Shown: positions 1 through 8,823, numbered from the stretch's first letter. The stretch is 64,000 nt of DNA from Pararoseomonas sp. SCSIO 73927 (GCF_037040815.1 NZ_CP146233.1:1-64000); one strand, 5' to 3'. Notes: generated from the letters alone by a model not told the origin. Made by a program: numbers and translations.

Positions 1-242
1 GGGAGCTGAATGCCGGTAGGAGAATGACCTGCGGCACCGACGGCCGCCCGGTGACGCCGTGACCATTGCGAGTCAAGCGGCCTACTCCCTTGCAAAAACG
101 CCGGAATGGGTGTTTGAGCGTTCGAGTGTGCGGGATACCCGCGTGCTTGGCCACCTCGATGCGCGACAGAACCATGAGGTGGTGGCCTGCGGAGGCGACG
201 ATGCGTTGCGCCGACGCCAACGATGATGCGGAAGGAGAAACG

Positions 243-878
243 ATGCTGCAGCTTGGCGACACCGCCCCCGACTTCGAGGCCCAGACCACCGAGGGCCTGA
301 TCCGCTTCCACGAGTGGATCGAGGGCTCCTGGGCCGTCCTGTTCAGCCACCCGAAGGACTTCACCCCCGTCTGCACCACGGAGCTTGGCGCCGTGGCGCG
401 TCTCAAGCCGGAGTTCGACCGGCGTGGCGTGAAGGTCATTGGGCTCTCGGTCGATCCTCTCCCGGATCACAAGGCCTGGGCAGGCGATATCGCCGAGACC
501 CAGGGACACGCGCTCAACTTCCCGCTCATCGCGGATTCCGACCGCAGGATCTCGGACCTGTATGGGATGATCCACCCGAACGCGAGCGACACGCTGACCG
601 TGCGGTCCGTCTATGTGATCGGGCCTGACAAGACGCTCAAGCTGTCGCTTACCTATCCTGCGAGCACGGGTCGCAACTTCGCCGAGATCCTACGGGTAAT
701 CGACTCGTTGCAGCTTACCGCGGAGCATAGCGTCGCAACGCCTGCGGACTGGCGGCAGGGCGAGGATGTGATCATCGTGCCGTCCCTCGGTGACGACGAG
801 GCGCGGCGGAGATTCCCAGATGGCTGGAAGACCCTGAAGCCTTACCTGCGCATTGTCTCGCAGCCGGGAAGGCGCTGA
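243..878 (+). CDS. 1-Cys peroxiredoxin (Prx6/AhpC-like)
   Basis: 211-residue cytosolic thiol peroxidase that reduces peroxides through one peroxidatic cysteine. The N-terminus has the thioredoxin-fold entry (GDTAPDFEAQT), then the active-site motif HPKDFTPVCTTE with the peroxidatic Cys near residue 48. The C-terminal extension with GEDVIIVPSL and FPDGWKTLKPYLR is diagnostic of the Prx6 subgroup. I start at ATG 243 because GAAGGAGA sits 4-5 bases upstream and the protein then begins exactly at the family N-terminus; the frame is open upstream to 66 but that extension looks unlike protein. It is followed 2 bases later by a PepSY-like gene and then a MerR gene, so the three probably form one stress-response unit. 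Confidence 0.93.
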   Translation: MLQLGDTAPDFEAQTTEGLIRFHEWIEGSWAVLFSHPKDFTPVCTTELGAVARLKPEFDRRGVKVIGLSVDPLPDHKAWAGDIAETQGHALNFPLIADSDRRISDLYGMIHPNASDTLTVRSVYVIGPDKTLKLSLTYPASTGRNFAEILRVIDSLQLTAEHSVATPADWRQGEDVIIVPSLGDDEARRRFPDGWKTLKPYLRIVSQPGRR

Positions 879-880
879 CG

Positions 881-1177
881 ATGCCCACACCTCCGCGCCG
901 CGCCCCCCTCGCCCACGGCTGGATCCTGGCCGCCGTGCTGGCCGTCTTGCCCATCGCCGCGCCGCACGCCGACGATGATCGGCCGTCGCCGGACGAGCGT
1001 GTCAGGATTGAAGCCGCGCTGCGCGGCTTAGGCTTCGTACGCTGGGGCGAGATCGAGCGCGAGGACGATGGTCGGGCCTGGGAGGTCGATGATGCCCGCA
1101 CCGCCGAAGGGCGGCAGTACGACCTCAGGCTGGCCGCTGACGACCTGAGAGAGCTGTGGCGGCGCGAAGACGATTGA
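881..1177 (+). CDS. Small periplasmic PepSY-like protein
   Basis: 98 residues with an N-terminal signal peptide (hydrophobic ILAAVLAVLPIAA, cleavage likely after PHA). The mature part resembles a single PepSY unit: a helix (ERVRIEAALRGLGF), then strand-like segments (WGEIEREDDGRAWEVDDART) and a final helix (DLRLAADDLRELWR). PepSY domains usually sit outside the membrane and are thought to inhibit proteases or bind metal or substrate; no function can be assigned here. It begins 2 bases after the peroxiredoxin stop, so it is co-transcribed with it. Confidence 0.7.
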   Translation: MPTPPRRAPLAHGWILAAVLAVLPIAAPHADDDRPSPDERVRIEAALRGLGFVRWGEIEREDDGRAWEVDDARTAEGRQYDLRLAADDLRELWRREDD

Positions 1178-1263
1178 AGGCCATGGGTTCTGCGAAGCGC
1201 GATGCGGCACGTGCCCAGGAAGCAGACCGCAGGACGGCAGAAGCACCCAAGGACGCGCCGCGG

Positions 1264-1758
1264 ATGCCAATCGGCGAACTCGCACGTCGCACTGGCGTCA
1301 AGCCGACGACCATTCGCTGGTACGAGGGCGCCGGCATTCTGCCGCCCCCGGATCGCAGCGGGGGCGGTCACCGCCTCTACGGACCTAAGCACTTAGCGCG
1401 GCTAGAATTCGTCCGGCGAGCCCGCGAACTCGGCATCCCACTCGACGAGGTCCGCGCTCTGCTCGCCCTCGCCGACCACTCCATCCGCAACCGCGCCGAG
1501 GTCCATGCCGTGGCCAGCGCCCGGCTTGCGGACGTCGAGCGACGGCTTCACCGTCTGGCGGAGTTCCGCGACGAACTGCAGCGCGCCGTTGAGACCTGCG
1601 CAGACCACGGCTTGCAGGGGGCGGCATCCTTCGGCTGCCGGTTAGTCACCCCTACAGCCCTTCCGATCCCTGCCACGCCTGAGCAGCGGCAGGAGCAGCC
1701 CATGGACGGCTTGGTGACGCGGGACCGTAGCGATGGTGACCGGTCGGGGGGACGGTAG
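1264..1758 (+). CDS. MerR family transcriptional regulator
   Basis: 164-residue MerR-type DNA-binding protein. The winged HTH is clear (IGELARRTGVKPTTIRWYEGAGILPPP, then GGHRLYG, then FVRRARELGIPLDEVRALLAL), followed by a dimerisation helix (ADVERRLHRLAEFRDELQRAVETCADH). The C-terminal part has only isolated cysteines and not the three-Cys mercury set or the CueR CxxxxxxC loop, so the inducer cannot be named. I start at ATG 1264, where the canonical family N-terminus begins with AAGGAC 9 bases upstream; ATG 1183, directly after the PepSY stop, is an alternative adding 27 residues. It probably controls the peroxiredoxin/PepSY unit or a lost neighbour. Confidence 0.82.
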   Translation: MPIGELARRTGVKPTTIRWYEGAGILPPPDRSGGGHRLYGPKHLARLEFVRRARELGIPLDEVRALLALADHSIRNRAEVHAVASARLADVERRLHRLAEFRDELQRAVETCADHGLQGAASFGCRLVTPTALPIPATPEQRQEQPMDGLVTRDRSDGDRSGGR

Positions 1759-1864
1759 TCAGGCACATGCACGGTCGCAAACGTCACCGGTGCCGCATGT
1801 AATCTTGATGCCACAGCAGCTTAATTCGTGGTGCCAGGCAAATTTCTGACTGGACATCGTCCTC

Positions 1865-2161
1865 ATGCCGCCGATCCCGCGCGACACCCGCTTTGACAGT
1901 ACCTTGGCGCTACTGTCGGCGCCGTACGATTTTATTTCGCTCCGGTGCGCGCTACCGCTCTGATTTGTTCGAGGCCCGACTTCTGCTGCGCCGGACCATC
2001 TGCATGAAGGGACCGGAGGCCGCCGCACTGCTGTGCGATGTAGACCGTTTCGGGCGGCGCGGCGCGATGCCGGTGCGGATTCAAAAGACGCTTTTGGGCC
2101 GGGGCGGCGTGCAAGGGCTTGACGACGCAGCGCACCGGCACCGCAAGGCAATGTTCATGAC
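1865..2161 (+). pseudogene. 5' fragment of a CYP152-type fatty acid hydroxylase P450
   Basis: From ATG 1865 the frame reads MPPIPRDTRFDSTLALL then YDFISLRC and stops at TGA 1961. In the next frame it resumes as RYRSDLFEARLLL, TICMKGPEAA, RRGAMPVRIQKTL and GRGGVQGLD, ending in HRHRKAMFM at about 2158. These segments in this order are the N-terminus of the peroxygenase P450s (CYP152, SPalpha/BSbeta type). A single frame change near 1945-1955 breaks it, and it then ends abruptly at the junction with an IS5-type transposase remnant, so the heme-binding C-terminal three quarters are missing. Family recognition is from memory of motifs, not a search. Confidence 0.68.
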
Positions 2162-2768
2162 GGGGCTGGCGGTCGCCATACGCCCGCCCGCATAGCCCGC
2201 GTCGGCGTAGCCGAGGGTTACGAAAGGCCAGCGTCGGCGCGAGGCGCGGAGTAGGGGCCCCGCTCCATCGCGATCCTGCACGGAGCCGGGGTGAGCATGA
2301 AGGGTGAGGGCGCGGCCGTCCGTGTCCACGAGGGCGTGACGCTTTCTCCCCATGACCTTCTTGCCCGCATCGTAGCCGCGTGGGCCCCCGGCCTCCGTCG
2401 TCTTCGTGCTCTGGCTGTCGATAACGGTTGCCGTCGGGCTCGCCTCACGTCCGACACGCTCGCGGTCGGCCATGACGAGAGCATGGTTCACCCCCCTCCA
2501 ACACGCCGTCATCCCGCAGAGACGCGAACCAGCGATACACGGTCTGCCAAGGTGGGAAGCTGTCGGGCAGCAACCGCCACGAGCAGCCCGCCCGCAGCAC
2601 GTAGAAGATCGCGTTCACAACTTCCCACATCGGCCACGCGCGGCGTCGTCCACACTGTCGCGGCGGAGGCAAGAGCGGCTCCAGCAAGCGCCACTCGGCA
2701 TCCGTTAGGTCGCTCGCATAGCGCAGGCCCACCCGGCTATGCTGCATTCTGTCGATTGGTGTCCACAT
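2161..2768 (-). pseudogene. IS5 family (IS427-type) transposase remnant
   Basis: Reading leftwards from 2768, one frame gives LRYASDLTDAEWRLLEPLLPP, WEVVNAIFYVLRAGCSWRLL and VYRWFASLRDDGV. A second frame, entered near 2480, gives INHALVMADRERVGREASPTA-like residues, VIDSQSTKTTEAGG, GYDAGKKVMGRKRH and ALVDTDG. These are the paired frames of an IS427-group transposase. The DDE core is lost: translation runs to YADAGYAGGRMATASPV near 2165 and then stops matching, exactly where the P450 fragment begins. So the 3' third of the element is deleted and terminal repeats cannot be paired. The frame change may be natural frameshifting or decay. Confidence 0.75.
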
Positions 2769-2824
2769 GCTCCCGGTGGGAGATGGGCCGGGTGCCAACA
2801 GCCAACCAGCGGTGCCAAGATCCG

Positions 2825-3052
2825 ATGAGTGACCTCCTGACCGAAAATGAGGCCTACCGGGCAATGTACCTTTTCCTCCTCGCGTACTGGAGGAGGACCG
2901 CATCTTCGGACATTGCGGCCCTACGCGGCGAGATCTCCCTTTTGGACGATGGTACCCCGGCAGACCCTGCGATAGTGGGCGACTTCCGCCTCGCGATAAA
3001 GCAGGCAAAAGGCTCAGAGCCCACCCAGTTGTTCATGTCTCAGCCCTCGTAG
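2825..3052 (+). CDS. Small conserved-looking hypothetical protein
   Basis: 75 residues beginning MSDLLTENEAYRAMYLFLL and ending near IKQAKGSEPTQL. It is acidic and mostly helical with no signal peptide or membrane segment. The composition, with GEISLLDDGTPADPAIVGDF in the middle, looks like a genuine folded small protein of a type frequently seen in alphaproteobacterial accessory regions, but I do not know a function. It lies about 55 bp beyond the start of the IS5 remnant, so its native promoter may have been lost. The frame is open far upstream, but that part is the antisense of the transposase. Confidence 0.55.
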   Translation: MSDLLTENEAYRAMYLFLLAYWRRTASSDIAALRGEISLLDDGTPADPAIVGDFRLAIKQAKGSEPTQLFMSQPS

Positions 3053-3225
3053 GCTTCCCTCGGCGGGTCGTTCCGGATGTATTCCGAGACAGGCTCTCAC
3101 AAGCACGCGGGCGACGATGCACTTCTGACAGAGATCTGCGCTATTTCTAATAAAGCACCCAGCTTGTTTATCAATCCGAAAACGGCAAACGCTGCGAAAG
3201 CAACAACAATCAAACGAACCGCCAC

Positions 3226-4320
3226 ATGACCATTTCTGCTCTTCTACAGCACCTGATTTTCGCGCTCGGTTTATCTTTGTTCTCGGCTGTAATAGTGCGG
3301 GCAATGATAGCTTGGCCGATCCTTGACCATCCTAATGCTCGCAGCGCACACCTGCGGCCGACACCGCGTAGTGGTGGCGTCGGAGTGGTGCTAACTTTCC
3401 TCGTCGGCATTCTGGTGCTCTACGGCACCGCTCGTTTCGCCCGTATCGCGGAGCAGCAATTTCTTGGTGTAATTACGGCCGCGCTAGCCATCGCCGGCGT
3501 GGCGCTAGTGGACGATATCCGCGGCCTCTCCGCCCGGTTCCGGTTACTGGCGCAGTTTGCTGCGGCGTTGGTGGCCGTAGGCAGTGGTCTGGTGCTCAGC
3601 CGGTTGGCACTGCCCTATGTCGGCGTTACGGATTTAGGCTTGGCAGGGTTCGCACTTACCTTGTTCTGGATCGTTGGTTGTACCAATGCGGTGAACTTTA
3701 TGGACGGCCTAGACGGCTTGGTTGGCGGCACGCTGCTGATCGCATGCGTTGCGTTAGCGGCCATTGCGGCCAGCCAAGGCGGCTGGTTTGTCTATGCGGC
3801 GGCACTTTTTCTTGCAGCTGGCTTTGCTGGCTTCCTACCCTTCAACTTGTACCCAGCACGTATTTTCATGGGCGATGTCGCCAGCCAATTCGCCGGCTTC
3901 ACATTGGCAGTGCTCGCGGTAGCTGCCGCCCGCTTCGACAGCATGGAAGTGAGCTTTCTGATTGTGCCGCTGCTGCTATTCGGGCTGCTTTTCGATGCAG
4001 GCTTCACGCTACTACGCCGTGCCTGGATGCGCGACCAAGTGGGAGCGGCGCACCGGACCCACCTTTATCAAATGGCGCAGCGCACCGGCATGCGAGTGCG
4101 GACGGTAGCCGCGGTGCACTGGGGCTTCGCACTGTTCCACGCTGCGCTCGCAGGACTGTTCTTACATCTCCCTGCCTCGGCCAAGCCGCTCGTGGTGTTA
4201 CCAGCCTTGGCAGTGCAGATGCTGTGGCTGACATATATCGCGCGGCGGGTACGGCGAGCCTGTATCTGCTGGCGAGATCTGGCTCCGAAAGAATTCGGCA
4301 CAGACTCCACATGTCCATAA
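3226..4320 (+). CDS. WecA/MraY-like polyprenyl-phosphate sugar-1-phosphate transferase
   Basis: 364-residue integral membrane enzyme of glycosyltransferase family 4, which attaches a sugar-1-phosphate to undecaprenyl phosphate to start a surface polysaccharide or lipid-linked glycan. Around ten hydrophobic helices are visible. Family motifs appear in order: DHPNARSAHLRPTPRSGG near residue 33, VALVDDIRGL near 88 (Asp pair for metal), CTNAVNFMDGLDGL near 146 and FNLYPARIFMGDVAS near 206. The C-terminal RTHLYQ motif near 286 is also as in WecA-type enzymes. Base composition is a little lower in GC than its neighbours and it is flanked by IS remnants, so it is probably acquired cargo. No partner glycan genes are present. 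Confidence 0.87.
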   Translation: MTISALLQHLIFALGLSLFSAVIVRAMIAWPILDHPNARSAHLRPTPRSGGVGVVLTFLVGILVLYGTARFARIAEQQFLGVITAALAIAGVALVDDIRGLSARFRLLAQFAAALVAVGSGLVLSRLALPYVGVTDLGLAGFALTLFWIVGCTNAVNFMDGLDGLVGGTLLIACVALAAIAASQGGWFVYAAALFLAAGFAGFLPFNLYPARIFMGDVASQFAGFTLAVLAVAAARFDSMEVSFLIVPLLLFGLLFDAGFTLLRRAWMRDQVGAAHRTHLYQMAQRTGMRVRTVAAVHWGFALFHAALAGLFLHLPASAKPLVVLPALAVQMLWLTYIARRVRRACICWRDLAPKEFGTDSTCP

Positions 4321-4550
4321 CGTTTGAGGAGGGGTGAGCGGCGGGGGCTTTGTGTGTTCGGAGGGTGTCTGACGTCCGTTGAGGTGGCCCCTGTGGACCC
4401 CTGGCGCTCGCGCGCAGCTTGCGCGCGGTTCCCGGCCCTATACAACGTGCCTGACAAATGCCGAGTGGACCCAGTTCCCGGCCAAGCGGCGCCTGCCCGG
4501 TTCCCGGAACTCCTTGGACTATGAGTAGTCGGCTTGCTTTGTTGAAATGC

Positions 4551-5141
4551 TCATGAGGCCTCGGCGAGGAGCATGAGGTTGTGTGTGAGGACGCGGAGGA
4601 CGAGTTCGCGGTTTTGTACCGCGGTGTTGCGGGCGGTCAGTGCTGAGCCGAGACGCCGCTTGTGCTGGCTGAACCCGCTCTCGACGTGCCAGCGCTGGTG
4701 ATAAGGGGACTTGGGGAAGCGGTGGCGCATGGCGCGTCGGTACGGCGTTTTAGGCCAGCGGCGGCCGGTGTTGCGGCGGTTGAGGCGAATGACGGTTTGC
4801 CGGACGCCCAAGTTTTCTCGGCAGAAGCGGTGATTGTGCTCGGCATCGTAGTCAGCATCGCCGAGGGCGGTATCAATCGCGACCAGCTCGGCGGCCTGGC
4901 GCATGGCCGGGGTGAAGTCGGGGGAGTCCTGGCTCGGGCCGACACCCAGCACGGCGCCGAGCAGGAGGTGCGAGTGGGTGTGGAGTACGACAGTGAGCTT
5001 GGGCCAAGCCCGTTGCCGGTGGCCCTTTCTTTTCGCTCGGCGCTGGCCGAAGTGGGCGCTGACATGCCGGGTCTCGAGCCCGGTCGCGTCCACGGCGGCC
5101 ACCGGCGCGGCGTCGATCTGGGTCAGCACCTGCGCGGCCAC
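4551..5141 (-). pseudogene. DDE transposase, N-terminally truncated
   Basis: 196 residues with catalytic-domain features of an IS4/IS5-type transposase: VDATGLETRH (first Asp), then WPKLTVVLHTHSHLLLG, ALGDADYDAEHNHRF (second Asp), and a C-terminal WHVESGFSQHKRRLG (Glu) followed by RELVLRVLTHNLM. The DDE triad is therefore retained, but the N-terminal 100 or more residues expected for this class are absent because the frame meets the merR region. GGCTTGCTTTGTTGAAA at 4532-4548 may be the outer terminal repeat. I treat it as a partial IS and not an active element. Confidence 0.7.
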
Positions 5142-5196
5142 GATGGCGCGACGAAGCCCCGGCTACCCGGGAGCGGGGCCCGCGCGCCGCCTGCCG

Positions 5197-5616
5197 TCAT
5201 GGTGCGGCTTGTCCGGGATGTGCAGGAAGTCCGCCCAGCACCTCGATCAGAGGGCATGTGGCCTCGGCGCCCGCGTCGCATCGGCGCACCGTCTCCGTCA
5301 GGACGCGCTCCATCGCCTGCAGGTCGGCGATCCGCGCGCGGACGTCATCGAGGTGGGCCGCGGCGAGGTCGCGGGCCTTGGCACAGGCGTCCGCGTCCAG
5401 CCCGAGCAGGGCGCGCACTTGGTCGAGAGTGAAGCCGAGCTCGCGCGCCCGACGAACGAAGGCCAGCCGCCACACGTCCCCGGCGCCGTAGAGGCGGTAG
5501 CGGCCACGGCGGGCGGGCGTCGGCAGCAGCCCGATGCGCTCGTAGTAGCGGATGGTCTCGATGTTGCAGCCGGTCCGCCGCGAGAGCTCGCCGATGGCGA
5601 TGCCGTCCTGCCCCAT
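5197..5616 (-). CDS. merR: Mercury-responsive MerR regulator
   Basis: 139 residues: winged HTH (IAIGELSRRTGCNIETIRYYE), hinge and long dimerisation helix. Three cysteines at about 78, 113 and 121 (DADACAK, RRCDAG, ATCPLI) match the spacing of the Hg(II)-binding Cys in Tn501 MerR (82, 117, 126: 35 residues then 9, here 35 then 8). It is divergent from merT across a textbook MerR operator (5641-5671). Known family action: it bends the operator to repress or, with Hg(II), untwist it and activate the mer genes. GAGGAG lies 9 bases upstream of the ATG. Confidence 0.88.
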   Translation of the reverse strand: MGQDGIAIGELSRRTGCNIETIRYYERIGLLPTPARRGRYRLYGAGDVWRLAFVRRARELGFTLDQVRALLGLDADACAKARDLAAAHLDDVRARIADLQAMERVLTETVRRCDAGAEATCPLIEVLGGLPAHPGQAAP

Positions 5617-5640
5617 GTCGCCCGGCTCCTCGGAAAGGGC

Positions 5641-5671
5641 TTGAGTCTGTAGTCGCTACAGACGGTAGGGT
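5641..5671 (+). promoter_or_regulatory. MerR operator and merT promoter
   Basis: A -35 box TTGAGT (5641-5646) and -10 box TAGGGT (5666-5671) are separated by a 19-bp spacer, the over-long spacing that defines MerR-controlled promoters. A perfect 8-bp inverted repeat GTCTGTAG-TCG-CTACAGAC (5645-5663) sits between them. The site lies between divergent merR and merT. I infer repression without mercury and activation with it. Confidence 0.87.
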
Positions 5672-5701
5672 CGCGGAACCCACAGGGCAAGGAGACCAGA
5701 C

Positions 5702-6085
5702 GTGCCCGACATCCCCGCCGCGGCGTCCTCGGCGGCCCCCCCGAGCGGCACGGCCCCCGTCCTGCTCACGCTCGGAGGGCTGCTCGCAGCGTTCGGCGCC
5801 GCCTCCTGCTGCGCCTTGCCAATGCTTCTCGGCTCGCTCGGCCTGGGGAGCGCCTGGCTGTTCGGACTGGCGCTCCTGGTGGTACCCTACCGGATTGTCC
5901 TCCTCGCCGCCGCGGCCGCCTGTTTGGCCGGGAGCGCCATCCTCCTTTGGCACCAGAGGCGGGCGGTCACCGTCACCTGCGAATCGGGCGCGGCTTGCCC
6001 GTCGAACCCAGCCTTGCGACATGTCACCGCAGGCGGCTTGGCGATCGGGATCCTCCTGCTTGTGATCAGCTACGCCTATGCGTGA
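5702..6085 (+). CDS. merT: Mercuric ion transporter MerT
   Basis: 127-residue inner membrane protein with three hydrophobic helices. Helix 1 carries the vicinal cysteine pair GAASCCALPMLLG (residues about 34-40) and the cytoplasmic loop between helices 2 and 3 carries a second pair, CESGAACPS, both hallmarks of MerT, which takes Hg(II) from MerP and passes it to MerA. It starts at GTG 5702 with AAGGAG (5689-5694) ahead. No merP or merA follows within the window, so either this replicon relies on partners elsewhere or the operon was truncated; the next gene encodes a Cys-rich GDCCVxC protein instead. Confidence 0.83.
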   Translation: MPDIPAAASSAAPPSGTAPVLLTLGGLLAAFGAASCCALPMLLGSLGLGSAWLFGLALLVVPYRIVLLAAAAACLAGSAILLWHQRRAVTVTCESGAACPSNPALRHVTAGGLAIGILLLVISYAYA

Positions 6086-6092
6086 GGGCCCA

Positions 6093-6350
6093 ATGATCCT
6101 GGAATCGACCATCACCTGCCCGTCCTGCGGCACCGCCAAGGTGGAGACGATGCCGACCGACGCCTGCCAGTTCTTCTACGACTGCACGGGCTGCGGCGCG
6201 GTGCTCCGGCCGAAGCCGGGGGACTGCTGCGTGTTCTGCTCTTATGGCACGGTGCCGTGCCCACCCATCCAAGTGGACGGGAAGTCAGCCTGCTGCGGGA
6301 GTTCCGCGCCCTCAGAGACTGCGTTCCCGCCCGGTCCACACAGCCGGTGA
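6093..6350 (+). CDS. GDCCVxC domain protein
   Basis: 85-residue Cys-rich cytosolic protein starting MILESTITCPSCG. It has two zinc-ribbon-like CPxC/CTGC pairs and the signature GDCCVFCSYGTVPCPP near residue 40, then CCGSS. Members of this family are commonly found in mer and other metal resistance operons and presumably bind metal; the reaction, if any, is unknown. It begins inside the end of merT (ATG 6078 is an alternative in the same frame), so it is translated from the same message and probably plays a part in mercury handling. Confidence 0.83.
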   Translation: MILESTITCPSCGTAKVETMPTDACQFFYDCTGCGAVLRPKPGDCCVFCSYGTVPCPPIQVDGKSACCGSSAPSETAFPPGPHSR

Positions 6351-6396
6351 GGCAGGGCAGCATTCGGAGCGGTGATCTGGATTGATTGCGCCGCGC

Positions 6397-7489
6397 CTAC
6401 CGCGTCCCCTGAATGCCTGCTCCGCGATCGTACCAGCCACGCGTGCGCATGACGATGTGGACCACCGAGAGCATCACAGGCACTCGAACAACACGCCGAC
6501 CACGGTGGCGAGCGCTGCGCCGCTCTCGAAGCCGAAGAGGCTGATAGCCGCCGCCACGGCGAGCTCGAAGAAGTTGCTGGCGCCGATGAGGGCGGAGGGG
6601 CCCGCAACGCTGTGCGCCGAGCCGCACTGCCGGTTCAGCACGTAGGCGAGCCTGCGTTGAAGTAGACCTGGATGAGGATGGGGACCGCGAGCAGCAGGAT
6701 GACCAAGGGCTGCGCCAGGATTTGCTGGCCCTGGAAGCCAAAGAGCAGCACCAGTGTGGCCAGCAGCGCGACCAGCGATACCCAGTGCAGCGCCTTCAGA
6801 GTGCGCTGCAGGGCAGCCTCGCCGCCCGAAGCCAGGATCGACCGCCGCCAGAGCTGCGCGGCGACGACCGGAACGACAATGTAGAGCACCACCGAGAGCA
6901 ACAGGGTGTCCCAGGGGACTGTGATGGCCGACAGGCCGAGCAGCAGCCCGACCACGGGCGCGAAGGCCACCACCATGATGGCGTCGTTCAACGCGACCTG
7001 ACTGAGCGTGAAGTTCGGCTCGCCATCCGTGAGCCTGCTCCAGACGAAGACCATCGCCGTGCAGGGCGCGGCGGCGAGGAGGATGAGCCCGGCGATGTAG
7101 CTGTCCACCTGCCCCGCAGGCAGCCAGGGCCGGAACAGCCAGCCGATGAACAGCCAGCCCAGCAGGGCCATGGAGAAGGGCTTCACCAGCCAGTTGATGC
7201 CCAGCGTCACGGCGATGCCGCGCCAGTGGCGGGCGACCTGCCCCATGGCGGTGAAGTCCACCCGCAGCAGCATGGGCACGATTATCAGCCAGATGAGCGC
7301 CGCGACGGGGATGTTGACCTGTGCGACCTCCATGCGGCCGAGCGCCCGGAACAGCTCGGGCAGCACGGCGCCGAGGGCGATGCCCGCGACGATGCAGAGC
7401 GCCACCCACAGGGTCAGGTAGCGCTCGAAGGTGCCCATCGCCGCCTTGCGGCGCTGGACGGCGGCCTCCGCCTGGGCCGACGCACTCAC
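6397..7489 (-). pseudogene. acr3: ACR3-type arsenite efflux pump, two frameshifts
   Basis: Read leftwards from GTG 7489 (GGGAG 6 bases upstream). About ten membrane helices and ACR3 signatures appear: [43 protein letters not shown] (with the conserved Cys), QVALNDAI and VYFNAG. The frame breaks near 6642 where NAG should continue as LAYVLNR (one C missing), and again near 6482 where VGVLxE should continue as [11 protein letters not shown] (one G missing); the restored product would be about 364 residues and end GWYDRGAGIQGTR near 6397. Both lesions are one-base losses in short G/C runs, so sequencing error is possible. An IS3 element starts 26 bp upstream and has displaced any arsR/arsC and native promoter. 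Confidence 0.8.
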
Positions 7490-7565
7490 GCCGCGCTCCC
7501 CGGGGCGACGCGGTATGAACCGCCCCGGGTTTCCCGGAGGCTCCTATTCTTGAGAGGATGGAGCC

Positions 7566-7924
7566 ATGACGAAGAAGACCTCGAACCGGTATTCGCCTGA
7601 GGTTCGGCAGCGGGCGGTCCGGATGGTACTGGAGCATGGAGGCGACCACGCCTCGCAGTGGGCCGCGAGCCTTCGGCGTTGGACGCAGTGCGTCCAACCG
7701 GCTCGATCGCGCCCAAGATCGGCTGCACGACGGAGACGCTGCGCGGCTGGGTGAGGCAGGCGGAGCGCGACCAGGGCCTGCGGGTGGGCCCGACCAGCTT
7801 GGAGGGGGAGCGGATCCGGGCGCTGGAGCGGGAGAACTGCGAGCTGCGCCAGGCCAATGAGATACTACGCAAGGCGTCGGCGTATTTTGCCCAGGCCGAG
7901 CTCGACCGCCGCTCGAAGCTATGA
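7566..7924 (+). pseudogene. IS3 transposase OrfA, broken by a palindromic insertion
   Basis: Starts [19 protein letters not shown], continues to [10 protein letters not shown], then loses frame at about 7670. The correct sequence resumes in another frame as [19 protein letters not shown] and runs through [19 protein letters not shown] to TGA 7924. Between the halves lies extra DNA of about 29 bp containing the perfect palindrome GTTGGACGCA-G-TGCGTCCAAC. OrfA normally supplies the HTH and leucine zipper for the OrfAB fusion; with this insertion no intact OrfA can be made, so the copy should be immobile unless helped in trans. Confidence 0.75.
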
Positions 7925-8823
7925 TCGCCTTCATCGACGATCATCGCGAGGTCTACGGTGTCGAGCCGATCTGCCGGGTGTTGCCGATCGCCCCGTCGAC
8001 CTACCACGCCCATGTTACCCGGCGCATTGACCCGGCCAAGGTCTCGCCCCGCACCCGACAGGACCTCCTGCTCATGGAGAGCATCCGACGGGTGCATGCG
8101 GCGAACTTCGGGGTCTACGGCGCCCGCAAGGTCTGGCGGCAGCTCGGCCGCGAGGGCATCGCGGTGGCCCGCTGCACGGTGGAGCGGCTGATGCGGGCTA
8201 TGGGTCTACAGGGTGTGGTGCGCGGGAGGGAGACGAGGACCACCGTCTCGAACCCGGCCACGCCGTGCCCGGCGGACAAGGTAAACCGGCAGTTCCGGGC
8301 GTCGGCGCCGAACGTGCTGTGGCTGTCGGATTTCACCTACGTCGCGACGTGGCAAGGCTTCGTCTATGTCGCCTTCGTCATCGACGCCTTTGCCCGCCGC
8401 ATCGTCGGCTGGCGGGTGTCGCGGACGGCCCATGCAGGCTTTGTCCTCGACGCACTGGAGCAGGCCATCCAGGGCCGGCGTCCCGTGAAGGGCGGCCTGA
8501 CCCATCACAGCGACCGCGGGTCGCAATACGTCAGCATCCGGTACACGGAACGGCTCCTTGAAGCCGGGATCGAGCCCTCGGTCGGCAGCGTTGGCGACAG
8601 CTACGACAACGCCCTCGCCGAGACCGTCATCGGGCTGTTCAAGACCGAGGTCATCCGCCACCACGGCCCGTGGCGGTCGCTGGAAGCCGTCGAATACGCC
8701 GCCCTCGAATGGGTGGCCTGGTTCAACAACCACCGCCTCCTCGAGCCGATCGGGAACGTCCCTCCCGCTGAAGCCGAGGCGCGCTACTATGCCGCGGGGA
8801 ATGCACCAGCCCTGGCCGCATAA
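7921..8823 (+). CDS. IS3 transposase OrfB (DDE integrase core)
   Basis: 300 residues overlapping orfA in an ATGA arrangement. It has the HTH_21 region ([27 protein letters not shown]) followed by an rve integrase core: [16 protein letters not shown] (first Asp), [15 protein letters not shown] (second Asp) and [20 protein letters not shown] (Glu), ending with [18 protein letters not shown], the usual C-terminus. All catalytic residues are intact. Expression normally needs frameshifting from orfA, which is broken here. Confidence 0.9.
   Translation: MIAFIDDHREVYGVEPICRVLPIAPSTYHAHVTRRIDPAKVSPRTRQDLLLMESIRRVHAANFGVYGARKVWRQLGREGIAVARCTVERLMRAMGLQGVVRGRETRTTVSNPATPCPADKVNRQFRASAPNVLWLSDFTYVATWQGFVYVAFVIDAFARRIVGWRVSRTAHAGFVLDALEQAIQGRRPVKGGLTHHSDRGSQYVSIRYTERLLEAGIEPSVGSVGDSYDNALAETVIGLFKTEVIRHHGPWRSLEAVEYAALEWVAWFNNHRLLEPIGNVPPAEAEARYYAAGNAPALAA

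Noticed and set aside
6474-7934. 486-codon minus-strand frame overlapping ACR3
   Set aside because: Low-complexity Arg/Ala/Gly/Pro sequence typical of antiphase frames in GC-rich DNA; only its last 60 codons are real, being the frameshifted end of ACR3.
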